Below the pieces are notes generated by a model. It ran no database searches. It saw nothing but the letters and a program-made list of their open reading frames with translations, and was not told where the DNA came from. Below, one piece after another: positions 51,139 through 59,573 of a DNA stretch of 64,000 nucleotides. Origin of the DNA: CBDCCV01 sp965215025 (GTDB lineage: Bacteria; Bacteroidota; Rhodothermia; Rhodothermales; Salinibacteraceae); contig CBDCCV010000001.1 of assembly GCA_965215025.1 (NCBI GenBank), positions 1,364,001-1,428,000 on the forward strand. The letters are read 5' to 3'. The first letter of the stretch is position 1; the number at the start of each line of letters is the position of its first letter. A program made the translations under genes and the position numbers.

Positions 51139-52409
51139 ACTCTACCACGCTTTTTCCCGATTCCATGCCCGCACCAACGCAGACCATCCCCGAAACGCAG
51201 CGCGAAAGCTCGTCCGTCACGCCCACCGAGGAGATCAAGGTGGCGTTCCTCTCCGCCTCCGTCTCGCGCGGGGCGGGCGGCCTCTTCAACAGCGTGCGCC
51301 GCACGGCGCAGGCGCTCCAGGAGGGCGAGCGCGTCGAGGTCGAGGTCCTCGGCGCCGAGGACGAGCGCACGGCCGAGGACCTGGCCGCGTGGGCGCCGCT
51401 GCGCCCGCACACCTTCCCGAAGCGCGGGCCGGAGGCGTTCGGCTACGCGCCGGGGATGGCCGAGGCGCTGAGCCGGCTCGACCCGGACGTGGTCCACGCC
51501 CAAGCGCTCTGGATGTACCCTTCGGTGGTGAGCAGCCGCTGGGGCCGCGAAACGGGCCGCCCCACGGTCATCACCCCGCGCGGGATGCTCTGCGACTGGG
51601 GCCTGGCGAAGTCGCGCTGGAAAAAGCGCATCGCCGGCTTCCTGTACGAGGACCGGCACTTGCGCGAGGCGGCGTGCATCCACGCGCTGCACCCCGGCGA
51701 GGGCGACGACATCCGCGCCTACGGATTGAGCACCCCCGTGTGCGTCATCCCCAACGGCATCGACCTGCCGGACCTGGACGCCTCCGCCGAGGCGCCGCCC
51801 TGGCGCGCGGCCGTGCCCGAAGGAAAAAAGGTGCTGCTCTTCCTCTCACGCATCGCCGGACAGAAGGGCTTGGGCGAACTCATCGAGGCGTGGGCGCGCG
51901 TGCGCCGGCGCGGCGATGCGCGGGCCGAGGGGTGGGACCTCGTCGTGGCCGGCTGGGGCGATGCGCTGCCTGGCTTCAAAGAGCAGACGCGCGCGCGCGG
52001 CGTGGAACGGAGCGTGCACTTCGTCGGACCCATGTTCGGGGATGAGAAGACGGCCACGTTCCGCCACGCCGACGCCTTCGTCCTGGCCTCGCACGCTGAG
52101 GGCCTGCCGATGGCCGTGCTCGAGGCGTGGTCGTTTGGCCTGCCCGTGCTCAAGAGCGCGCACTGCCACATCCCGCAAGGCTTCAAAGCCGAGGCCGCCC
52201 TCCAGGCCGAGCCGGACGCCGACGCCGTCGTGCGCGTCCTCGACGCCCTCTTCAGCATGACCGACGCCGAGCGCACGGCCATGGGGGGCCGAGGCCGCGC
52301 CCTCGTGGAGCGCCGCTTCACGTGGCGCCACGTGGCCCATCAGATGCGCGGCGTTTACGACTGGCTCCTGGGCGCCGGCCCCAAGCCGGACTGCGTGCGG
52401 GTGGACTGA
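51135..52409 (+). CDS. Glycosyltransferase family 4
   Basis: A 424-residue GT-B enzyme. The TTG at 51135 overlaps the previous stop by 4 nt (TTGA), suggesting coupled translation; an ATG at 51165 would shorten it by ten residues. The N-terminal lobe has VAFLSASVSRGAGGLFNSVRRTAQALQ. The C-terminal lobe has FLSRIAGQKGLGELIEAWARV, VHFVGPMFGDEKTATFRHADAFVLASHAEGLPMAVLEAWSFGLPVLKSAHCHIPQGF, typical of capsule or EPS glycosyltransferases. A repeat pair follows, separating this gene from the deacetylase gene. Confidence 0.88.
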   Translation: MNSTTLFPDSMPAPTQTIPETQRESSSVTPTEEIKVAFLSASVSRGAGGLFNSVRRTAQALQEGERVEVEVLGAEDERTAEDLAAWAPLRPHTFPKRGPEAFGYAPGMAEALSRLDPDVVHAQALWMYPSVVSSRWGRETGRPTVITPRGMLCDWGLAKSRWKKRIAGFLYEDRHLREAACIHALHPGEGDDIRAYGLSTPVCVIPNGIDLPDLDASAEAPPWRAAVPEGKKVLLFLSRIAGQKGLGELIEAWARVRRRGDARAEGWDLVVAGWGDALPGFKEQTRARGVERSVHFVGPMFGDEKTATFRHADAFVLASHAEGLPMAVLEAWSFGLPVLKSAHCHIPQGFKAEAALQAEPDADAVVRVLDALFSMTDAERTAMGGRGRALVERRFTWRHVAHQMRGVYDWLLGAGPKPDCVRVD

Positions 52410-52449
52410 AAGACTGTCTGGTTTCAGGATGATATACCCGTCGGCAAAG

Positions 52450-52537
52450 AAATCCCCCCTTAGAAGGGGGCCAGGGGGATGTAGAGTGGGGCACCAGGCC
52501 TGACATCCCCCTTGATCCCCCTTCGGAAGGGGGAATG
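52450..52537. repeat. Inverted pair of CCCCCTT-type repeats
   Basis: Two inverted copies of a CCCCCTT/AAGGGGG element (52450-52482 and 52503-52537), each with an internal hairpin, lie between a glycosyltransferase and the deacetylase gene. They resemble the pair at 6333-6462 in organisation but not in sequence. Confidence 0.8.
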
Positions 52538-52614
52538 GGAGCCGTCTCGGCACTTCTAAACAGCTTCTAACGCCGTTCCCGACCGCCACGACGCACACCG
52601 CAGCGCTTCTTACG

Positions 52615-53619
52615 ATGTCTTCTCTCTCCACTCACTTCTCGCTCCGCACGCTGGCGACGCGCCTCGTGGCGCGCCCGCTGGCGTACCGCGTGCTGGACGG
52701 GGCGCTTGGGCGCCTCTTTGGCGGCTACGTCCTGGCGTACCATGATCTGCCGGCGGCGCGCTTCGTGGAGCAGATCGAGGCGCTGCGGCCGGCGCGGCCC
52801 GTGCCGCTGGGTGAGATCGTCGCGCGCGTGCGAGAGGGAAAGTCCACGCGCGGCCTCTTCGCCATCACCTTTGACGACGGCGTGGGCGAGACCGTGCGTG
52901 CCATCGCCACAGCAGCCGAGGCGCGCGGGTGGCCCGTCACCTTCTACCTGCCCACGGCGTACCTCGACGCCGAAGACCTCGGCGGCGAGGGCTGCGGGCT
53001 GCCGTTTCAGCGGTGGCAGCGCATGGAGCCGTTTCTTCCGCCGTGCGTGCTCGACTTGCCCTCCGGCCCGCTCGACCTCTCGACCGCGGCGCGGCGGAAG
53101 CGGTTCAGCGACGGCATGTACCAGGCCCTCTACGCGCGCCGCGAGGAAACCTTTGTACCGCTCCTTGAAGAGCTGCGCGCCGTGCTTCTAGAGGAGCGGC
53201 TCGCCACCGCCGAGGCGCTCCGTCCGCCCGCCGCCCTTACGTGGGCGGAGGTGGAGCGGCTCAGCCGCAACCCGCTCCTGCGGTTCGAGAGCCACGGCGT
53301 CTCTCACCAGGCCGTCTCGGCGCTGACGCCGGATGAGGTCGAGGGCGAGCTGCTGCAAAGCCGCGACCGCATCCGCGAGCACACGGGGCGCGCGTGCCGG
53401 CACTTCTGCTACCCGTACGGCACGGAGGCGAGCATCGGCCCAGCGGCGGTGCGGCTCGTGGCCGAGCACTTCGACTCGGGCGTGACGATGCAGCGGGGCC
53501 GCCTGGGCCGGCACGCGCCGGCGCTTCTGCCGCGCATCCCGCTTTACCCCTGGGACACCGGCGCCACGGCGCGGCTCAAGACGCTGCAAGTGGCCCGCCG
53601 CCGGCCTGTTTTCTCTTAA
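52615..53619 (+). CDS. Polysaccharide deacetylase (CE4 family)
   Basis: A 334-residue cytoplasmic-looking protein with no signal peptide. NodB-type features: YVLAYHDLPAARF near the start, the catalytic Asp pair in LFAITFDDGVGETV, the zinc-binding ESHGVSHQAVS (HxxxxH), and a later FCYPYGTEASIG motif. CE4 enzymes remove N- or O-acetyl groups from sugars such as GlcNAc. The insertion between the TFDDG and SHxxSH motifs (about 130 residues) is large and of unknown role. It is transcribed with the WcaF-type gene, which starts 10 bp after its stop codon. Confidence 0.88.
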   Translation: MSSLSTHFSLRTLATRLVARPLAYRVLDGALGRLFGGYVLAYHDLPAARFVEQIEALRPARPVPLGEIVARVREGKSTRGLFAITFDDGVGETVRAIATAAEARGWPVTFYLPTAYLDAEDLGGEGCGLPFQRWQRMEPFLPPCVLDLPSGPLDLSTAARRKRFSDGMYQALYARREETFVPLLEELRAVLLEERLATAEALRPPAALTWAEVERLSRNPLLRFESHGVSHQAVSALTPDEVEGELLQSRDRIREHTGRACRHFCYPYGTEASIGPAAVRLVAEHFDSGVTMQRGRLGRHAPALLPRIPLYPWDTGATARLKTLQVARRRPVFS

Positions 53620-53629
53620 ATCCTCAAGC

Positions 53630-54295
53630 ATGATGAGCACGTCTTCCCATCCTTCCGAACCCGTCAGCACCGTCTCTAACGCGCGAGAGGGCGGTACGCG
53701 CGCTGCCAGCTCGGCGGCGGAGCGGGCGCCGGACCCGACGCAGTTTAAGAACCCGTACACGTGGAAGAACAAGATCGGCCGGCTGCTCTGGAGCGTCGTC
53801 TGGATGCTCCTGTTTCGGCCCTCGCCGTTTTTTATGCGCGGCTGGCGGCGGTTCCTCCTGCGCCTTTTCGGGGCGAAGGTGGGGAGCGCGTGGGTGGCCT
53901 CCTCGGCGCGCATCTGGGCGCCGTGGCTCCTGGAAGTGGGCGACGACGTGACCATCGGCAAGCACGTCGAGATCACGAACCCGTACGGCCTCCGCATCGG
54001 CGACCGCGTCATCATCAGCAAGGGGTGCGTGCTGGTGACGGGGTCGCACGACTACACCCGGCGCGACCTCCCGCAGGTGCCCGGCCCGGTGACCATCGAG
54101 GACGACTGCTACGTCTTTGTCGAGGCGTTCATCGCCTCGGCGCATCCTTCGGGGACGCGCCTGGGCGAGGGGGCCGTCGTGGGCGCGCGCGCTGTGGTGA
54201 TGAAAAGCGTGGGGCCGTGGAGCGTGGTGGCCGGCAACCCGGCACGCTTCATCAAAAAGCGCGTGATGAAAGACGAGGCGCCTCCTTCTGAATGA
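53630..54295 (+). CDS. WcaF-like acetyltransferase (hexapeptide repeat)
   Basis: A 221-residue protein. After a 60-residue polar, poorly conserved N-terminus and a hydrophobic segment (LLWSVVWMLLF), it shows the left-handed beta-helix of hexapeptide transferases: VASSARIWAPWLLEVGDDVTIGKHVEITNPYGLRIGDRVIISKGCVLVTGSHDYTRRD, then GAVVGARAVVMKSVGPWSVVAGNPARFIKKR. The SHD and NPA segments match the WcaF/colanic-acid acetyltransferase group. It likely acetylates the glycan or its precursor. Two adjacent ATG codons at 53630 and 53633 are possible starts. A terminator follows. Confidence 0.87.
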   Translation: MMSTSSHPSEPVSTVSNAREGGTRAASSAAERAPDPTQFKNPYTWKNKIGRLLWSVVWMLLFRPSPFFMRGWRRFLLRLFGAKVGSAWVASSARIWAPWLLEVGDDVTIGKHVEITNPYGLRIGDRVIISKGCVLVTGSHDYTRRDLPQVPGPVTIEDDCYVFVEAFIASAHPSGTRLGEGAVVGARAVVMKSVGPWSVVAGNPARFIKKRVMKDEAPPSE

Positions 54296-54302
54296 AAACC
54301 GA

Positions 54303-54334
54303 GGCGCCGCTCTCTTCTGCTAAGCGGCGCCTTC
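54303..54334 (+). terminator. Hairpin after the WcaF-like gene
   Basis: GGCGCCGCT (54303-54311) pairs with AGCGGCGCC (54323-54331), followed by TTC. It begins 8 bp after the stop codon. The tail is T/C-rich rather than pure T, so it is a probable terminator or attenuator. Confidence 0.6.
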
Positions 54335-54390
54335 TCTCTGCCCTTCCCGCCCCAATCCGTTTTCTCCATCCCGTTCTCAACGCCTGACTC

Positions 54391-55221
54391 ATGGCCGTTT
54401 CCATCCTCATCCTCACGCTCAACGAAGAAGAAAATCTGCCCGCCTGCCTCGACGCGGTGGCGTGGTGCGACGACGTGGTCGTCTTCGACTCGCTCAGCCA
54501 GGACCGCACGCCGGAGATCGCCCGTGAGCGCGGCGCGCGGCTCGTCGAGCGCAAGTTCGACAACTGGGCCGCGCACCAGAACTGGGCGATGGAAAACATC
54601 GACTTCAAGCACGACTGGGTCTTCTACCTCGACGCCGACGAGCGCATGACCGACGAACTCCGCCAGGAGATCCTCGCCGTCGCGCGCGACCCCCAAGAGA
54701 AGCGCGTGGCGTTCTATTGTGGGCGGAAGAACTTCTTCATGGGCCGGTGGATCAAGCACGCCTACCCGCCCTCGCACATCATGCGCTTTTTCCGGCCTGA
54801 GAAGGTCCGCTTTGAGCGGCTCGTGAACCCGACGCCAGTGATTGACGGCGCGCACGGCTACCTCGAAGAGCGCTTCCTGCACTACAACTTCAGCAAGGGC
54901 TTCGAGGAGTGGTTGGCGAAGCACAACCGCTACTCGACGTTCGAGGCGATGGAGGGCATCAAGCTCCTCGACGGCGAGCGGGGCGAGGCGCCGTCGCTCC
55001 TGGACGCCGACGCGGCCAAGCGGCGCAAGGCGCTCAAGAACCTCTCCTTCCGCCTGCCGCTGCGCCCGCTGGCGAAGTTCCTTTACCTCTACGTCGGCAA
55101 GCGCGGTTTCCTCGATGGCGGGCCGGGGCTGACGTACTGCTGCCTCCAGGCCATCTACGAGTACATGATCGTCCTGAAGATGGAGGAGATCCGCCGCCGC
55201 CGGCGGGGGGAGTCGGTGTAG
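54391..55221 (+). CDS. Glycosyltransferase family 2 (WaaE-like)
   Basis: A 276-residue GT-A enzyme. The N-terminus has the fold's opening (SILILTLNEEENLPACLDAVAWCDDVVVFDSLSQDRTPEIARERGA), the DxD-type motif in DWVFYLDADERMTDEL, and a C-terminal segment (HYNFSKGFEEWLAKHNRYSTFEA) typical of the KdtX/WaaE-type lipid-A core or EPS glucosyltransferases. A membrane-associating helix near the C-terminus is visible. It uses a nucleotide sugar with inversion; the acceptor is unknown. It lies downstream of the WcaF hairpin and may have its own promoter. Confidence 0.87.
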   Translation: MAVSILILTLNEEENLPACLDAVAWCDDVVVFDSLSQDRTPEIARERGARLVERKFDNWAAHQNWAMENIDFKHDWVFYLDADERMTDELRQEILAVARDPQEKRVAFYCGRKNFFMGRWIKHAYPPSHIMRFFRPEKVRFERLVNPTPVIDGAHGYLEERFLHYNFSKGFEEWLAKHNRYSTFEAMEGIKLLDGERGEAPSLLDADAAKRRKALKNLSFRLPLRPLAKFLYLYVGKRGFLDGGPGLTYCCLQAIYEYMIVLKMEEIRRRRRGESV

Positions 55222-55388
55222 CGCGCGCGGCTGTGAGCGCGTTTGCTCAGCTCGGCGGGGACCCCGCTTGGGGCGCAGAGGTAGAGTACATTTCGAGCGG
55301 AGAAGTCCGATTTCCGCCCGCCGCAGGAAGCGCAGACGAGGTGCGGTGCCCACTGGCTTCCGACCACTTGACCGCTGAGGTTGCTCTT

Positions 55389-55961
55389 ATGGAAACGACA
55401 ACGAAGGTCCGTTTCACCACGCAGGACTTCCACCTCATGGGCGAGGTCGGCCTCCTCGACTCAGGCCGGAGCTACGAACTCATCGACGGCGAGATCTACC
55501 AGATGGCCCCCCAATCCTACGATCACGCCAGCCGCGCCCGACGGATCGCTGACCTATTTCGCGAGCGGATCGGACAGCAAGGCATGAGGTGGACTAACTT
55601 CGTCCAGGAAGGTTATCCCGTCTTGATCTCTGAGCACAACGAGCCGGAGCCGGACGTGGCGCTGCTCCGCGGCGAACCCGGCCGAACGCCGCGCCCGGAG
55701 GACGTCCGCCTCGTCATCGAAGTGAGCCGCACGACGTACGAGAAGGACCGGGGAAAGAAGTGGCGGGCATATGCCGAGGCGGGCATTCCCGAGTACTGGA
55801 TCATCCGGATTGACCCGGACCAGCCGCGGGTGCTCGAAGTCTACCGGCATCCCGAGGGGGCAGCCTACCGCGACGAGAGCACCTACGACTACGACGACGA
55901 GGTGGACGTCGAGGCGTGGCCCGAACTTGGCGCCTTCCGCACCGACGACCTGCTTGGGTGA
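55389..55961 (+). CDS. Uma2/DUF820 family PD-(D/E)XK nuclease-like protein
   Basis: A 190-residue protein from the ATG at 55389. Sequence upstream in the same frame is not related. Core Uma2 motifs: SYELIDGEIYQMAP, EPEPDVALLRGEP (Asp of PD-(D/E)XK), LVIEVSRTTYEKDRGKKWRAYAEAGIPEYWIIRI (E..K pair). The fold is that of restriction-like nucleases, but biochemical activity of Uma2 proteins is mostly unknown. Such genes are scattered as single copies in many bacteria, and nothing in the neighbourhood links it to the glycan cluster. It may be a recent arrival, or the last gene of the glycan run. Confidence 0.82.
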   Translation: METTTKVRFTTQDFHLMGEVGLLDSGRSYELIDGEIYQMAPQSYDHASRARRIADLFRERIGQQGMRWTNFVQEGYPVLISEHNEPEPDVALLRGEPGRTPRPEDVRLVIEVSRTTYEKDRGKKWRAYAEAGIPEYWIIRIDPDQPRVLEVYRHPEGAAYRDESTYDYDDEVDVEAWPELGAFRTDDLLG

Positions 55962-56137
55962 GAGGCCGGCGCGCAGGCGCCGGACACCACAACATCGTTC
56001 GAGGAAGGCGCAAGCTGTGGCACATCCCGTCGCACCGGGCGCGGACCGCTGTGGCCCAGCCAGCGGATGGGCCTGGAGGCCCGTAAACGCGCTGGTTGCA
56101 GGAAGCGCCTGCGGAAACGTCGCTGACGAAGCGCCCA

Positions 56138-56950
56138 TCAGCGCCGCAGATCGACGACGACGTGCTCCCCGTGCCGATGCCGGCTGGACGGACGCCGATC
56201 CACGGCCTGATAGAACGCGCGGCTGCACCCCGGCCGCAAGCGGTCGTGCAGCTCGATGGCGATGACGCCCACGCGCCCGAGCCACGCGGCGGCGGCGCCG
56301 TCCTCGAAAAGCTCCTTCTCACTGCCCTCGATGTCCATCTTGAGCAGATCGACGCGCGCGCGGCCGGCACGCTCCAAGAGGTCCGGAACCGTTACGGCGT
56401 CGATGGCGCCGTCGCGGCTGGCCTGCACCTGGATGGCGGGCTTCGCGTCGTCTGGGTTGGAGACCTGCAGGCGCCCCTCGGCTTTCCACAGCGCGGCGCG
56501 GAGGGGGGTCACGTTGGGATAGGCCTGCACGTTGCGCCGCAGCAGCGCGTAGTTGGAGGCTTCCGGTTCCAGCGCGAGGACGCGCGCCTGCGGGTACCGG
56601 CGCGCGAAGAAGACGGCGGCGTAGCCCACGTTGGCCCCCGCGTCGATGACGAGCGCCGGGTCCACGTCCACGCCGAGCCGGTCGAAGTCGTACTCCCGTT
56701 GCAGAAACACCTTCTCGAAGGTGGCGAAGTCCCCCGTGCCTCGCCGCGCGAAGAGGGGCGCCGGGTACCCGCGCAGGCGAAGCGCCACCGGCGCCGTGCC
56801 AAAGGCAAACTGCAGCAGAGCGGAAGCGCCCTGCACGGGGCCGAGCGCCCGCACAAGCCGTAGCGCCAGCGTCATCTGCTTCCATGCTGCGGCGAAGGAG
56901 TTCTCTGTTGCGCGGTCTGCGATGCGGGGCGTGCGTTCTTGAGAATTCAC
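56138..56950 (-). CDS. FkbM family SAM-dependent methyltransferase
   Basis: A 270-residue protein that starts with GTG at 56950; the FkbM core needs most of this length. It has the SAM-binding PALVIDAGANVGYAAVFFARRYPQARVLALEPEASNYALLRRNV and the post-core LLKMDIEGSEKELFEDG, diagnostic for FkbM. Members methylate hydroxyls of sugars or polyketides. In a glycan cluster it most likely O-methylates a sugar. It is separated from the preceding minus-strand glycosyltransferases by a dispersed repeat. Confidence 0.88.
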   Translation of the reverse strand: MNSQERTPRIADRATENSFAAAWKQMTLALRLVRALGPVQGASALLQFAFGTAPVALRLRGYPAPLFARRGTGDFATFEKVFLQREYDFDRLGVDVDPALVIDAGANVGYAAVFFARRYPQARVLALEPEASNYALLRRNVQAYPNVTPLRAALWKAEGRLQVSNPDDAKPAIQVQASRDGAIDAVTVPDLLERAGRARVDLLKMDIEGSEKELFEDGAAAAWLGRVGVIAIELHDRLRPGCSRAFYQAVDRRPSSRHRHGEHVVVDLRR

Positions 56951-57014
56951 AGCCGTGCCGCTCCTTTTTTTTCGTCTGTAGAGGACTATGAATCCAAGTT
57001 GTGACCTATCGAGT

Positions 57015-57100
57015 TGTCATCCTGAGCGGAGCGAAGGGTCTCCTCTCCCCGTTGAGGCATTCTGAGGGGTTGGAGATCCTTCACTGCGTTCAGGATGACA
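57015..57100. repeat. TGTCATCCTGAGC-type dispersed inverted repeat
   Basis: Inverted ends TGTCATCCTGAGCGGAGCGA (57015-57034) and its near reverse complement ending TTCAGGATGACA (57089-57100). It lies between the glycosyltransferase and FkbM genes. The same general kind of element as 46378-46504. Confidence 0.85.
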
Positions 57101-57175
57101 GCAAACAGGGGTCTTCGCTCTACCGCACAACTTGGGTTATGAAAGCCGCTGGAATGCGTCGGGAAAACTCGTCCG

Positions 57176-58324
57176 TCAGCCGTCTTCGAGGACGAACCGC
57201 GCCACGGCCTCGGCGCCGGCGCGTCCGTTGCGGCGGGCCTCGGGCCGGCCCTCGGCGTAGAGGCGTTCGAGCGCCTGGGCGACGGCCTCGGCCTCCGCGC
57301 CGCTCGGGAGCACGCGGCCGGCGCCGTGCTGGCGGATCTCCTGGGCCGTATCGGCCTCTGGCGGGCCGATGAAGAGGACGGGCGCCTCCGTCTTCAACAC
57401 GCCGTAGAGCTTGCTCGGCACGACGATGCCTTCCCAGCCCGGCTCCATGGTGATGAGGTGCACGTCGGCCGCCCAAAGCAGGTCAGCCGTGAGGTCGGGC
57501 GGCTGGTAGTCGAGCACGCGCACGTTGGGCAGACGGGCGCTGGCGGCCTCGAGGGCGGCGCGCTTGGCCCCACGCGCCACGAAGACGAACGCCCACTCGT
57601 CGTCTCCGCGCGCGTGGAAGAGGCGCGCGGCGGCGAGCGTCTCCTCAAAGGAATGTGCCTCGCCGAGGTTGCCGGCGTAGAGCACCACGCGCTTGCCCTG
57701 GAGACCGTACCGCTCCAGGAAGCGGTTCTCCTTTTTGGACACGCGCGAGAGAGGGCGGTCGTCCCACGGCGGTACGACGCGGTGGCGCACGCCCCGCCAC
57801 GCCGGATACCGGGCGAGCCGCTCCTTCTGGCAGTGGCCCAGGCACACGACGCCCTCGGCCTGGCGCAGGCCCGCCTCGTTGGCGCGCCGCAGGAGCCGGT
57901 TGACGGGCGATTCCCCGCCCATCCGCCCGCTGGCGACGACGGCCTCCGGGTACAGATCCATCGTCCACCAATATATCTTTCGCTCCGGCAGAAGCCGCCC
58001 CAGGAGCGCCGCGCCGGCGATCATGAACGGCGGGTCGGTGAGGAGCACGCAGCGGTCCCACGTCATAAACGGGAGCCGCGCGAACGCCTGGAGCCAGAAA
58101 AGCGTCCAGTCGGCCAGGCGCGGTCCGTTGGGCGTTTTCAGATGCGTGACGGCTACCGAGCCGGAGGCGCCGACCGAGGGTTTGGCGCCGGCGTACTGCC
58201 CGTCGGAGGCGAGCACGCGGACGTCGTGGCCCTCGGCGACGAGCGCTTCGGCCACGTCGCGGACCATGCGGCCGGTGGGGGTGCTCTCTCCGCCGTAGAA
58301 GCGGTTGACTAACACGATGCGCAT
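57176..58324 (-). CDS. Glycosyltransferase family 4 (WbuB-like)
   Basis: A 382-residue GT-B enzyme. The N-terminal lobe begins MRIVLVNRFYGGESTPTGRMVRDVAEAL, a style common to WbuB/WcaI-like transferases. The C-terminal lobe has VLYAGNLGEAHSFEETLAAARLF, VRVLDYQPPDLTADLLWAADVHLITMEPGWEGIVVPSKLYGVLKTEAPVLFIGPPEADTAQEIRQ, matching the capsule-type GT4 subset. It starts 2 bp after the previous gene's stop, so the two are translationally linked. Donor sugar unknown. Confidence 0.88.
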   Translation of the reverse strand: MRIVLVNRFYGGESTPTGRMVRDVAEALVAEGHDVRVLASDGQYAGAKPSVGASGSVAVTHLKTPNGPRLADWTLFWLQAFARLPFMTWDRCVLLTDPPFMIAGAALLGRLLPERKIYWWTMDLYPEAVVASGRMGGESPVNRLLRRANEAGLRQAEGVVCLGHCQKERLARYPAWRGVRHRVVPPWDDRPLSRVSKKENRFLERYGLQGKRVVLYAGNLGEAHSFEETLAAARLFHARGDDEWAFVFVARGAKRAALEAASARLPNVRVLDYQPPDLTADLLWAADVHLITMEPGWEGIVVPSKLYGVLKTEAPVLFIGPPEADTAQEIRQHGAGRVLPSGAEAEAVAQALERLYAEGRPEARRNGRAGAEAVARFVLEDG

Positions 58325-58326
58325 AC

Positions 58327-59520
58327 TCAGCAGTTTTCCAGCTTGGGCGGCTGGGTTTGTTTGGAGGTCGAACGGGGCCGGGGAGAGCGGGCGGAAGAGG
58401 CCGCCGGCCGGGGCGCGTGCGGGACGTGCTCTTCGGCGCAGAGGGCCAGAAACTCTTCGGCGCTACGCTCGGAGGAGAACGCTTCGGCCACGTGGACGCA
58501 GGCGCGCCGTCCGCGCTCAAGGGCGTCTTCGGGATCGTCCAGGCAGCGGGCCAGGGCGGCGGCCAGGGCGGCGGCGTCCTCGCGCTCGAAGACCAGCCCG
58601 CTCGGCCCGGCCATCTCCGCCGAGCCGCCCGCGCTGGAGACGACGGGGCACGTCTGCACGCTGGCCGCTTCGAGCACCGTGTACGGCGCCGCCTCAGCGA
58701 TGCGCGAGGGGAGCACGAACGTCAGCGCCGCGCGCACGATCTCCAAGACCTCGGCGTGGGGCCGCTGCCCGCAGAAGCGGACGCCATCCGCCACGCCCAG
58801 CGCCTCGGCCTGCGCTTCGAGCGCCTCGCGCGCCGGCCCGTCGCCCACGATCCAGACCTCGAACGCGCGCCCCTGACGGTGCAGCACCTTCGCCGCTTCC
58901 AGGAGCAGATCCACGCCTTTGTAGTCCACCAGCTTTCCCACGAAGACGAAGCGGTACGGAGGCGCCAGGCGCGGCTTCTGGGTGGCGGCGGCCTCGGGAT
59001 TCACGTCGATGGGGTTGTAGAGCGTGCGCACCGGGCGGGGCAGGGCCGAGGCGCGGCGCTGGTAGTGGCTGCACGCGGTGAGCCGGTCGGCCATGAGCAT
59101 CGTCGCCATGCGCCCCGCCAGCCGGGCGAGGGAGACGGCAGAGGCGGCCAGCGCGGCGGCGTCCGTCCAGCGCGCCGGGCGCTCGTGCTTAACCTCGGCC
59201 CAGAGGCGCTCCTTGAAAGAAAGCGCCTCCTCGCGGTAGTACGCCGAGGCGTAGAGCGAGAAGTGGTACTTGAGGATCGTCCGCCGCCGCATCGCCTTGC
59301 AGAGCGCGGCGAAGAACGGGTCGTTCGAGTTCAGGTGCACGACGTCGGCCCAGCGGACGGCGCGCACCTGCTCGCCGAGCGTGCTCTCGGTCGTGGAGAG
59401 GACGCGCACGGAGGCGCCGCGCTCCCGGAGCGCCTGACTGAGGAGCCGCGCGTACGTCGTCACGCCGCTGATCTCGCCCGCGCGGTGGCGGTGCTGGATA
59501 AGAACGTTCGGGGCGTGCAT
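58327..59520 (-). CDS. Glycosyltransferase family 4
   Basis: A 397-residue GT-B enzyme from the ATG at 59520. Sequence upstream in frame overlaps the epimerase and is not conserved. N-terminal lobe: VLIQHRHRAGEISGVTTYARLLSQALRERGASVRVLS. C-terminal lobe: FVFVGKLVDYKGVDLLLEAAKVLHRQG, GVRFCGQRPHAEVLEIVRAALTFVLPSRIAEAAPYTVLEAASVQTCPVVSSAGGSAEMAGPSGLVFE, with the GT4 E-x7-E type site. A polar tail of about 40 residues rich in Ser, Arg and Pro ends the protein. It is in one transcription unit with the epimerase and the downstream glycosyltransferase. Confidence 0.88.
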   Translation of the reverse strand: MHAPNVLIQHRHRAGEISGVTTYARLLSQALRERGASVRVLSTTESTLGEQVRAVRWADVVHLNSNDPFFAALCKAMRRRTILKYHFSLYASAYYREEALSFKERLWAEVKHERPARWTDAAALAASAVSLARLAGRMATMLMADRLTACSHYQRRASALPRPVRTLYNPIDVNPEAAATQKPRLAPPYRFVFVGKLVDYKGVDLLLEAAKVLHRQGRAFEVWIVGDGPAREALEAQAEALGVADGVRFCGQRPHAEVLEIVRAALTFVLPSRIAEAAPYTVLEAASVQTCPVVSSAGGSAEMAGPSGLVFEREDAAALAAALARCLDDPEDALERGRRACVHVAEAFSSERSAEEFLALCAEEHVPHAPRPAASSARSPRPRSTSKQTQPPKLENC

Positions 59521-59573
59521 CGGCGAGGCGAGAACGGGACGCGAGGAGCGCTCGGCAGGGAGATCGGGAGAGC

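Noticed and set aside
46378..57100. CRISPR-like repeat array
   Set aside because: The repeats are inverted pairs or single copies at irregular distances, without uniform spacers or cas genes.
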